64,000 bases of DNA from Miltoncostaea sp963770865 (lineage in GTDB: Bacteria > Actinomycetota > Thermoleophilia > Miltoncostaeales > Miltoncostaeaceae), in NCBI GenBank assembly GCA_963770865.1, contig CAVYRD010000010.1, positions 283,971 to 347,970 on the forward strand, in the 5' to 3' direction. The notes below the pieces were generated by a model. That model was not told where the DNA came from. It did no database searches and saw nothing but the letters and a program-made list of their open reading frames with translations. Positions 33,667 to 40,148 of the stretch are shown one piece after another. The number at the start of each line of letters is the position of its first letter. The first letter of the stretch is position 1. The position numbers and the translations under genes are program-made.

Positions 33667-34551
33667 ATGAACCTCGCCCTCCGCACCGCCGCCGCCGTCG
33701 CCCTGGCCGCGGCGCCCGCCGCCGCCGCGCCGGTCCTGCCGCCCGACGGCGCCCTGCGCATCGCGCCGGTGACGCTGACCCCGGGGCCGCCCAACGGCGA
33801 CCTGTCGGCGGGCCTGGAGGGCTGGACCGTGGAGGGGCGCGACCCGCCGGCCCTCCTCGGCCCGGGCGCGCGCCTCGCCGGCAACGCGACCCTCGTCTCG
33901 CCGCCGCTCGCGCTGCCCGCGGGGTCGCAGACGCTGCGCGTCGCGCTCCGGGCCCCCGGCGGCGCCGGGCTGGTGCTGGTCCGCGCGCGCGGCGAGGACG
34001 GCGCCGAGACCGACCTCGGCGCGCTCGAGCCGGGCTCGTCGCGCCGCTCGTGGCCGGTCGGCGTCGCCGCCCTGGCCGGGCGCACGGTGCGCATCGTGCT
34101 CGACCCGGTGCCGGCCCTCGGCACGGCGATCGACCTCCACCGCGTCGGGCCGGTGACCGCGCCGCTGCCCGGCTGGGCCGTGACGGCCGGCGCCGCCGAG
34201 GTCACGGGCGCCCGCGGGCGGCGGGTGCTGGCCGTGTCCGGCGCGCCCCTGGCGGTCCGCTCGCCGTCCTTCCGCGTCCCGCCAGGCCCGCGGCGGCGCA
34301 CCCTGAGCGTGGAGGCGCGCGGCGAGGGCACGGTGAGCGTGACGGCGGGCGGGCGCTCCGTGACGCGGACGGTCACGGCCGCCTGGCGCGCGATCGCGCT
34401 CACGCTGCCGAAGCGCGGCCGTATGCGCATCTCCGTCGGGGTGGTCGCCGTCCCGGGCGCGGGCGGCCTGCAGCTGCGCGCGATCGGCGCGGTCGTGCGC
34501 GAGCGGGCCCTCAGAACCCCTGGACGGTCGGGCGGAGCAGGATCTCGTTGA
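33667..34551 (+). CDS. Secreted protein of unknown function
   Basis: 294 residues. MNLALRTAAAVALAAAPAAAAPVL is a typical signal peptide with AAA-type cleavage. The mature part is rich in short beta-type segments (LRVALRAPGGAGLVLV, TLSVEARGEGTVSV), compatible with one or two jelly-roll or Ig-like domains; GNATLVSPPLALPAGSQ is reminiscent of carbohydrate-binding modules. No cysteine or anchor is visible. The last 14 codons overlap the end of the convergent SDR gene and become Gly/Arg-rich, so the true end may be shorter or frameshifted. Confidence 0.6.
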   Translation: MNLALRTAAAVALAAAPAAAAPVLPPDGALRIAPVTLTPGPPNGDLSAGLEGWTVEGRDPPALLGPGARLAGNATLVSPPLALPAGSQTLRVALRAPGGAGLVLVRARGEDGAETDLGALEPGSSRRSWPVGVAALAGRTVRIVLDPVPALGTAIDLHRVGPVTAPLPGWAVTAGAAEVTGARGRRVLAVSGAPLAVRSPSFRVPPGPRRRTLSVEARGEGTVSVTAGGRSVTRTVTAAWRAIALTLPKRGRMRISVGVVAVPGAGGLQLRAIGAVVRERALRTPGRSGGAGSR

Positions 34552-35206
34552 CGTCGATGTGGGGCGGCTGCTCGATCGCGAACATGACCGCCCGAGCGAC
34601 GTCCTCCCCGGTGAGCTGCTCGCCGCCCACGGGCTCGTCGTAGAAGGCGGTCTCGACGGTGCCCGGCGACATCAGCGTCACGCGCACGCCGGTGCCGTCC
34701 AGCTCCATGCGCGCGGCCTCGGCCATCGCCGTCACCGCCCACTTGGTGGCCGAGTAGACCGACCCCGGCGGGATCTTGCGGCCGGCCACCGAGCCCATCA
34801 GCACGAGGTGGCCGCGGCGCGCCTTCAGCTCCTCGAAGCAGGCGCGCACCGTGAGCGCCGACCCGTAGACGTTGGTGAGCACCATGGACCTCCAGTGCTC
34901 GGGCGTCTCGGAGAGGAAGCCGCGCTTGGCGCCGAAGCCCGCGTTGGCGAAGGCGACGTCGATGCCGCCGAACGCGTCCACGGCCCGGCGCACCAGCGCC
35001 TGCTGCTGGTCCCACTCGGTCACGTCGCACTCCACCGGCAGGGCGCGGTCGGGACCGCCGAGCTCGGCGGCCAGGGTCTCGAGCTTGCCGAGCGAGCGGG
35101 CGGCCAGCACCACGCGGTGGCCGGCCGCCGACGCGGCGCGCGCCGTGGCCTCGCCGATCCCGCTCGACGCGCCGGTGATCAGTACGACGCGGCCGTTCGG
35201 TGTCAT
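34511..35206 (-). CDS. Short-chain dehydrogenase/reductase
   Basis: A 231-residue classical SDR. NAD(P) binding: VVLITGASSGIGEATA; the second nucleotide-site motif is FANAGFG (in place of NNAG). The catalytic triad is Ser in LMGSVAGRK and Tyr-Lys in YSATKWAV. SPGTVETAFYD is the substrate-loop region. Substrate unknown. It is 3 bases downstream of a SPOR-domain gene in the same direction but with no obvious shared function. Confidence 0.92.
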   Translation of the reverse strand: MTPNGRVVLITGASSGIGEATARAASAAGHRVVLAARSLGKLETLAAELGGPDRALPVECDVTEWDQQQALVRRAVDAFGGIDVAFANAGFGAKRGFLSETPEHWRSMVLTNVYGSALTVRACFEELKARRGHLVLMGSVAGRKIPPGSVYSATKWAVTAMAEAARMELDGTGVRVTLMSPGTVETAFYDEPVGGEQLTGEDVARAVMFAIEQPPHIDVNEILLRPTVQGF

Positions 35207-35209
35207 GGG

Positions 35210-36094
35210 CTACCCCTCGATGCGGCGGGCGTAGGCCGTCGGGAAGTCCGGGCGGAGCTTCGTGGCCTGCGCGATGGCGGTGTTCCGGGAGTCGTACGTT
35301 CCCGAGAAGACCACCCAGTAACCGGGGCGCAGATCCGGGAAGTCCGTCGAGAAGAGGACGCCTGCCGGGTCGCCGCCGGCGGCCACGCGGCTCTTGGCGG
35401 CGCGGGCGTCCGACTCGCTGCGCACCGAGGCGAGGATCGCGGTCCAGGCCGTCCGGCCGTTCGGCCAGTCCGAGGCGCCGGAGGCCGGCGGCGTGCTGGT
35501 GGTGGCGGGCGGCGCGGTCGTGGTGGCGGGCGCTTTGGTCGTGGACGGCTTGGTGGTGGCCGGCGCCGTCGAGGGGCCGGTGACCGTGTCGAAGCCGGTG
35601 GCCGGGCCGGTCGCGGTGGGCGTCGTCGGCGTGGTGATGGGAGCGGTGGGGGTGGTGAAGGTGGTGTCGGCCGGCAGCGTGCCGACGGTGGGCGCCGTCT
35701 CGGGGGGCGGGGGCACGGTGGCGCCGCCGGTCGTGACCGGGATGCCGATCGTGTCGGTGCCCGAGGAGCCGCCGCCGTCGTCGTTCACGACGGCGAAGGC
35801 GAGCGCGCCGGCGCCCAGGCCGAGCACGATCATCGCGCCGGCGAGGATCGCCGCCGCCTTCCCGCCACGGTGCAGGCGCGGGGCGAGGGGGGTGGGGGAG
35901 CCACACTCCAGGCAGTAGGTCTGGTCGGGCTCGAGCGGCGCGCCGCAGACCTCGCAGGCGGGCGCGGGGGGTGGCTCCTCCGGCCCGGGATCCGGCGGCG
36001 CGGGCGGGCCGCCCTCCCCGCCGCCGCCGCTCCCGCCGCCGCCCGAGGCGAACCAGCGGTCGGCGCCCTCCCAGCCGGTCGGCCCGTCGTTCAC
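35210..36094 (-). CDS. Zinc-ribbon, single-span membrane protein with a C-terminal SPOR-like domain
   Basis: 294 residues. A disordered Gly/Pro-rich N-terminus, a zinc ribbon (CEVCGAPLEPDQTYCLECG, about residues 45-63), one membrane helix (AAAILAGAMIVLGLGAGALAF), a long Thr/Pro spacer, and a C-terminal domain of about 75 residues (WTAILASVRSESDARAA...GYWVVFSGTYDS) that resembles SPOR peptidoglycan-binding domains. The topology puts the zinc ribbon inside and SPOR outside, so it may link the cytosol to division or wall sites. The GTG start overlaps the stop of the second zinc-ribbon gene. Confidence 0.75.
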   Translation of the reverse strand: MNDGPTGWEGADRWFASGGGGSGGGGEGGPPAPPDPGPEEPPPAPACEVCGAPLEPDQTYCLECGSPTPLAPRLHRGGKAAAILAGAMIVLGLGAGALAFAVVNDDGGGSSGTDTIGIPVTTGGATVPPPPETAPTVGTLPADTTFTTPTAPITTPTTPTATGPATGFDTVTGPSTAPATTKPSTTKAPATTTAPPATTSTPPASGASDWPNGRTAWTAILASVRSESDARAAKSRVAAGGDPAGVLFSTDFPDLRPGYWVVFSGTYDSRNTAIAQATKLRPDFPTAYARRIEG

Positions 36095-36657
36095 GGGGCG
36101 CCCGGCGAGGAGATGACCTGGGTCGGCTGGTCGTCGCCGCCGACCGGCGGCGGCACGACCTGGGTGCCGCACTGCCAGCAGAAGCGCGCCTCGGCGCGGA
36201 ACGGCGCGCGGCAGACCAGGCAGCAGCCGACCGACGGGTCCTCCGGCACGGCGTTGCGCCGCTCGCGGCGGGTGCGGTCGATCTCGCCCAGGCGCACGTC
36301 GATGTCGCGGACGCTGTCGTCGAGGGTCGCCACCTCCCCCGCGCGCAGGCGCATCACGCCCTCGGACAGCAGGTCGCGCCGGTACAGCTCGAAGGCCAGC
36401 CCGCCCAGGTGGTAGACGGCCTCCTCGCGCTCCGTGAGCAGCCGGCGGCGGCGGCGGCGCAGCTTGCCGGCGCCCTCGACCTGGGGCTGGGCGACGCCGA
36501 CCGGGGGCCCGTCCTCCTCCAGCGGCGGCGCCGGGACGCCCGCGTCGGGCACCGCCGGCTGCCGGCGCCGGAGCCTCCAGCGCGGCGCGGCCCCGGCCGG
36601 GGGCGCCTCGTCCTCGGGGGGCGGGGTCTCGTCGGGTGAGGGCGTGGGGCTGCTCAT
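36091..36657 (-). CDS. Zinc-ribbon protein of unknown function
   Basis: 188 residues with no membrane helix. An acidic/Pro-rich N-terminus (about 1-65), a basic stretch GKLRRRRRRLLTERE, a helical region VYHLGGLAFELYRRDLLSEGV that continues into a coiled coil, and a C-terminal zinc ribbon CLVCRAPFRAEARFCWQCG. It is the upstream gene of a pair with the zinc-ribbon/SPOR protein and probably its partner. No known family name. Confidence 0.7.
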   Translation of the reverse strand: MSSPTPSPDETPPPEDEAPPAGAAPRWRLRRRQPAVPDAGVPAPPLEEDGPPVGVAQPQVEGAGKLRRRRRRLLTEREEAVYHLGGLAFELYRRDLLSEGVMRLRAGEVATLDDSVRDIDVRLGEIDRTRRERRNAVPEDPSVGCCLVCRAPFRAEARFCWQCGTQVVPPPVGGDDQPTQVISSPGAP

Positions 36658-36717
36658 CCGGGGGCATCGTAACGGGCGGCACGGCGCGACCTCCGACGGG
36701 GTCACGGCGCCGTGACA

Positions 36718-36723
36718 TATCCT
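36718..36723 (+). promoter_or_regulatory. Candidate -10 element, leaderless type
   Basis: TATCCT, 6 bases before GTG 36730. It favours that start over GTG 36712, which would place the hexamer inside the coding region. Confidence 0.45.
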
Positions 36724-36729
36724 GGCGCC

Positions 36730-37065
36730 GTGAGCGCCGAATCCGCGCCGGCCTGGAGCACCGAGCCCTTCGGCCCGGCCCTGCGCGCGGCCCTCGCCGC
36801 CCGGGGGATGAGCTTCCGCGACCTGGAGAGCCGCTCGCTCGTGCCGGTGGGCAACCTGCACGACCACGTGAGCGGCAAGCGCGGCGTGCCGGGCGACGAC
36901 CTGTTGGGCCGCATCGCCGCGGGTCTCGGCGTGGAGCCGGCCTACTTCCGGGAGTGGCGCGAGCGCCGGCTGGTCGAGGCCCTGCGCGAGGTCCCGGAGC
37001 TCGAGCTGGAGCTGTCGCGGCGGGCCGCCGAGGGCCGCCTGGCCTGGCCGCTCGACGGCGGCTGA
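36730..37065 (+). CDS. XRE-type helix-turn-helix protein
   Basis: 111 residues. The region FGPALRAALAARGMSFRDLE...VPVGNLHDHVSGKRGVPGDDLL...LGVEPAYFREWRERR is a Cro/C1-type helix-turn-helix, with EP-x-Y-F at the end as in many XRE regulators. A short acidic C-terminal helix follows. It lies directly upstream of the SAM-riboswitch operon in the same direction, but that operon has its own promoter. Target unknown. Confidence 0.75.
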   Translation: MSAESAPAWSTEPFGPALRAALAARGMSFRDLESRSLVPVGNLHDHVSGKRGVPGDDLLGRIAAGLGVEPAYFREWRERRLVEALREVPELELELSRRAAEGRLAWPLDGG

Positions 37066-37074
37066 GCGGGGCGT

Positions 37075-37104
37075 TTGACGTCGATCCCGGGTCGTCCCTA
37101 TACT
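37075..37104 (+). promoter_or_regulatory. Sigma70-type promoter of the thrC-like/cysO-like operon
   Basis: TTGACG (37075-37080), an 18-base spacer, TATACT (37099-37104). This is the best consensus promoter in the window and predicts a transcript starting at about 37111, exactly at the 5' arm of riboswitch helix P1. Confidence 0.8.
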
Positions 37105-37110
37105 CCGGCG

Positions 37111-37210
37111 CGCATCGAGAGCGGTGGAGGGACTGGCCCTGTGAAACCGCGGCAACCAGCGCAGAGACGCGCCAGGTGCCAAATCCGCCAGGCACGACCT
37201 GGGAGATGCG
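37111..37210 (+). ncRNA. SAM-I (S-box) riboswitch aptamer
   Basis: Senses S-adenosylmethionine. Helix P1 pairs CGCATC (37111-37116) with GATGCG (37205-37210). The conserved core is present: GAGGGACTGGCCCTGTGAA, ACC..CGGCAACC, then GGTGCCAAATCC and the P4/P1 junction ending GGGAGATG. SAM binding stabilises P1, freeing the downstream terminator. GCGAG at 37208-37212 can instead pair with CTCGC at 37241-37245, which would break both P1 and the terminator: the classical antiterminator of an OFF switch. Confidence 0.95.
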
Positions 37211-37243
37211 AGAGCCCGATCGGTTCCTCACCGAGAGACCCTC

Positions 37244-37266
37244 GCCCTCCCGCTGGAGGGCTTTTT
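37244..37266 (+). terminator. Riboswitch-controlled intrinsic terminator
   Basis: GCCCTCC, loop CGCT, GGAGGGC followed by TTTTTC. The T run is notable in so GC-rich a genome. Expected to form when SAM is high, ending transcription before the ThrC-like gene. Confidence 0.9.
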
Positions 37267-37293
37267 CATGGGACGACGGGACGGGGAGGGACG

Positions 37294-38544
37294 GTGACAC
37301 GGCACGAGACGGCGGCGACCGCGCTCCGCTGCAAGGAGTGTGAGCGCACCACCGAGCTGACGGCCGCGTACGTGTGCGAGTACTGCTTCGGCCCGCTCGA
37401 GGTGGTCTACGACACGGAGCGGATCGCGCGCACGGTCACCCGCGAGCGCATCGCCCAGGGACCCCAGTCGCTCTGGCGCTACCGCGACTTCCTGCCCTGC
37501 TCGCCCGAGGACCCCGCCGCCGGCCTGCCGACCGGCATGACCCCGCTGGTCAAGGCGCCCCGCCTGGCCGAGGCGCTCGGCCTGGGCGAGGTCTGGGTGA
37601 AGAACGACACGGCCAACCCGACCCACAGCTTCAAGGACCGGGTCGTCTCGGTGGCCCTCGAGAAGGCCAAGCAGCTCGGCTACGAGGTGGTTGCCTGCGC
37701 CTCCACCGGCAACCTCGCCAACTCGGTGGCCGCCCACGCCTCGGCCCACGGCCTGCAGAGCTACGTGTTCGTGCCGGCCGACCTCGAGGAGCAGAAGATC
37801 GTGGCCACCGCGATCTACGGCACCACGCTGCTGGCGGTCGAGGGCAACTACGACGACGTCAACCGGCTCTGCATGGAGCTTGCCGGCGAGCGGCCCTGGG
37901 CCTTCGTCAACGTCAACGTGCGCCCGTACTACGCCGAGGGCTCCAAGACGCTCGCCTACGAGGTCGCCGAGCAGCTGGGCTGGAGCCTGCCGGACCGCTG
38001 CATCGTCCCGATCGCCTCCGGCTCGCTCTACACCAAGATCAACCGCGGCTTCCGCGACCTGCTCGAGACCGGCCTGGTCGAGGGCGAGGTGCCGGTGCTG
38101 AACGGCGCCCAGTCGGCCGGCTGCGGCCCCGTCGCGACGGCCTGGGAGCAGGGGCTCGACTTCGTCGCCCCGGTCAAGCCGCACACGATCGCCAAGAGCC
38201 TCGCGATCGGCAATCCCGCCGACGGCGTCTTCGCGCTCGAGGTCGCCCGCTCCACCGGCGGCTCAATCTCGGCCGTCAGCGAGGAGGAGATCCTCGAGGG
38301 CATCGAGCTGCTCGCCCGCACGACGGGCATCTTCACCGAGACCGCGGGCGGCGTCACCACCGCCGTGCTCACGAAGCTCGCGCAGGCGGGGGAGATCGGC
38401 CCCGACGAGCGCGTCGTCGTCTACGTGACCGGGGACGGGCTGAAGACGCTCGACGCGGTCGCATCGCGGGTGCACCGCCACCCGATCCAGCCCACGGTCG
38501 CGAGCTTCGAGGCCGCGGTCGGGGAAGCCCGCCTCATCGCCTGA
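37294..38544 (+). CDS. Threonine-synthase-like PLP enzyme under SAM control; candidate phosphohomoserine sulfhydrylase
   Basis: A 416-residue fold-type II PLP enzyme. An N-terminal zinc ribbon (CKECERTTELTAAYVCEYC) is followed by the lyase core. The PLP lysine is K114 in NPTHSFKDRVV; CASTGNLANSVAAHA is the phosphate/substrate loop and VYVTGDGLKTLD the C-terminal cofactor contact. Typical threonine synthases read T-G/L-S-F-K-D-R-G here, whereas this one has His before SFKDR and Val after it. The GTG at 37294 follows GGGGAGGG. Control by a SAM riboswitch and a CysO-like carrier immediately downstream fit methionine/homocysteine synthesis from O-phosphohomoserine better than threonine synthesis. 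That reassignment is inference; plain threonine synthase remains possible. Confidence 0.85.
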   Translation: MTRHETAATALRCKECERTTELTAAYVCEYCFGPLEVVYDTERIARTVTRERIAQGPQSLWRYRDFLPCSPEDPAAGLPTGMTPLVKAPRLAEALGLGEVWVKNDTANPTHSFKDRVVSVALEKAKQLGYEVVACASTGNLANSVAAHASAHGLQSYVFVPADLEEQKIVATAIYGTTLLAVEGNYDDVNRLCMELAGERPWAFVNVNVRPYYAEGSKTLAYEVAEQLGWSLPDRCIVPIASGSLYTKINRGFRDLLETGLVEGEVPVLNGAQSAGCGPVATAWEQGLDFVAPVKPHTIAKSLAIGNPADGVFALEVARSTGGSISAVSEEEILEGIELLARTTGIFTETAGGVTTAVLTKLAQAGEIGPDERVVVYVTGDGLKTLDAVASRVHRHPIQPTVASFEAAVGEARLIA

Positions 38545-38569
38545 CCAGCACGGCCCCCAAGGAGACCAC

Positions 38570-38842
38570 ATGCCCGTGACCGTCCGCATCCCGGCCCCCC
38601 TGCGCCCGCTCGCCGGCGGCGCGTCGACCGTGGAGTGCGATCCCGGAACCGTGCGCGAGCTGATCGACCAGCTCGACGCCAAGCACGCCGGGTTCCGCGA
38701 CCGGGTGATGGAGGACGGCACCCTGCGCCGCTTCGTCAACGTCTTCGTCGCGGGTGAGGACGTCCGCTTCGGCGACGGCATCGAGACCGCGGTGGCGGAG
38801 GGCCAGGAGGTCCAGATCCTCCCGGCCGTGGCGGGGGGCTGA
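38570..38842 (+). CDS. CysO/MoaD/ThiS-type sulfur carrier protein
   Basis: A 90-residue ubiquitin-like protein ending PAVAGG; the terminal Gly-Gly is where a thiocarboxylate is formed by an E1-like adenylyltransferase. TVRIPAPLRPLAGG, FRDRVMEDGTLRRFVNVFV and GEDVRFGDGIETAV closely follow the mycobacterial CysO pattern, where the carrier delivers sulfide to the PLP enzyme CysM. Here the PLP neighbour is the ThrC-like enzyme, 25 bases upstream, and both lie under one SAM riboswitch. AAGGAG precedes the ATG. Confidence 0.9.
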   Translation: MPVTVRIPAPLRPLAGGASTVECDPGTVRELIDQLDAKHAGFRDRVMEDGTLRRFVNVFVAGEDVRFGDGIETAVAEGQEVQILPAVAGG

Positions 38843-39729
38843 CGCCGATCCCGATCCCGCGGGTCGTCCTCGTCACGGGAGCGACCGGGATGGTGGGGCG
38901 CGCTCTTGTGGCCCGCCTGCGCGACGAGGGCGTCCGCGTGCTGGCCACGGCGCGGACCTACGACGCCGAGCGCGAGCTGACCGAGGCGGGCGCCGAGCCC
39001 CTGCACACCGACGCGGCCGGCCTGCCGGCCTGGCGCGCCGAGGCGGAGGACGCCGAGGCCCTGTTCCACCTGGGCCTGCCGCGCCTCGACCCGCCGCTGC
39101 GGGCCCGCGCGGCCCGGCGCCGGGCGGCCCCCGCGGCCGCCGCCGCGGCCGGGGTCGCTGAGCTGGCGGCCCGCCGGCCGGTCGTGATGCTGTCCACCGG
39201 CCTCGTCTTCGGCCACCGGACGACGCCGGCGGTCGACGACGAGCCGGTGATCGCGCCGGCGGCGGTCGCCGCGGCGGCGCTGGCGGCCGAGCGGGCGCTG
39301 GCGCCGGCGGACGCGCGGATCGTGCGCGTCCCCTGGGTCCACGGCCCGGGGGGGCTCGCGGGCGACATGGTCCCGGCCCTGCGCACCGGGCGCTGGCGCA
39401 TCGTGGGCCCGGGCGACAACCGCTGGGCGATGCTGAGCGCCGATGACGCCGCCGGGGCGCTCCTCGCCGCCCTCTCTGCGCCCGCCGGCGTCTACACCGC
39501 CGCCGAGCCCGAGGCGCCGACCCAGCTCGAGGTGCTCGACCTCGTCTGCCGCACCGCGCGCGCCCGGCGCCCGGACCGCCTGCCGCCGCGCTTCGCCGCG
39601 CTCTCGATGGGCGGCGCCATGAGCGAGGCGCTGTCCTCGTCGCTGTGGATCGCCACCGGCCGGCTCGCCGACCACGGCTGGGCGCCGCGCGACGACTGGC
39701 GCGAAGGGTGGCTCAGCCCGGCGGGCTGA
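38839..39729 (+). CDS. NAD-dependent epimerase/dehydratase-like protein, non-canonical start
   Basis: About 296 residues of an extended-SDR Rossmann protein: VVLVTGATGMVGRALVARL (nucleotide loop), MLSTGLVFG (strand 5), VRVPWVHGPGG and the C-terminal substrate domain. The usual YxxxK is missing (AAAALAAERAL occupies that place), so catalysis is doubtful. The coding frame clearly includes the Rossmann strand from about 38860, but the first ATG is 38890, inside the loop. Upstream the only start-like codons are CTG 38839, overlapping the cysO-like stop, and ATC/ACG codons. Either a CTG start or a lost base is needed. Confidence 0.75.
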   Translation: MTPIPIPRVVLVTGATGMVGRALVARLRDEGVRVLATARTYDAERELTEAGAEPLHTDAAGLPAWRAEAEDAEALFHLGLPRLDPPLRARAARRRAAPAAAAAAGVAELAARRPVVMLSTGLVFGHRTTPAVDDEPVIAPAAVAAAALAAERALAPADARIVRVPWVHGPGGLAGDMVPALRTGRWRIVGPGDNRWAMLSADDAAGALLAALSAPAGVYTAAEPEAPTQLEVLDLVCRTARARRPDRLPPRFAALSMGGAMSEALSSSLWIATGRLADHGWAPRDDWREGWLSPAG

Positions 39730-40033
39730 CCCCCTCCACCTCGCCGGCGACGAGGGGGATGGACGCCGACTGGGGGCGGTCGCCGAGCTGGTAGATGACG
39801 TCCAGCTTGTCGCCCTTCAGGTCCCCGTAGACCCCGATGCCCATCGCGAGCATCACGGAGCGCCCGAAGCCGAGCTTGGGCTGCGCGCGCAGGGGACGGC
39901 TGAACCGCAGCACGGGGCCGTCGACCGTGAAGTCGGTGTCGGGATCCCACTCCTCGCCGTTCACGTAGACCCGGATCGGGGGCTGCGCGCCGGCGGGCAG
40001 GAGGACGGAGCGGACCGTGGTGTCGGGCGTCAT
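39713..40033 (-). CDS. Conserved small protein of unknown function
   Basis: 106 residues. PPIRVYVNGEEWDPDTDFTVDGPVLRFSRPLRAQPKLGFGR and GIGVYGDLKGDKLDVIYQ suggest a compact beta-rich fold; no cysteines, signal or membrane helix. The ATG at 40033 lies 9 bases after a minus-strand TACGGT. It converges with, and overlaps by 17 bases, the epimerase-like gene. The well-kept Asp/Gly/aromatic pattern and codon use support a real gene, but I recognise no family. Confidence 0.65.
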   Translation of the reverse strand: MTPDTTVRSVLLPAGAQPPIRVYVNGEEWDPDTDFTVDGPVLRFSRPLRAQPKLGFGRSVMLAMGIGVYGDLKGDKLDVIYQLGDRPQSASIPLVAGEVEGVSPPG

Positions 40034-40148
40034 GCAACGCGCACCGTACCGCACGGCTAAAGGCGCGGCGCCCCGCACCGATTCCCAGCGTGCCGCGGTC
40101 CTCCATCCGGTCGGCCCGGCGCGACGTTCCCCCGATCCGAGGCCCCAC

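Noticed and set aside
37294..38544. Plain annotation as threonine synthase thrC
   Set aside because: Not excluded, but the SAM riboswitch, CysO-like partner and altered lysine motif make the symbol misleading; left without a symbol.
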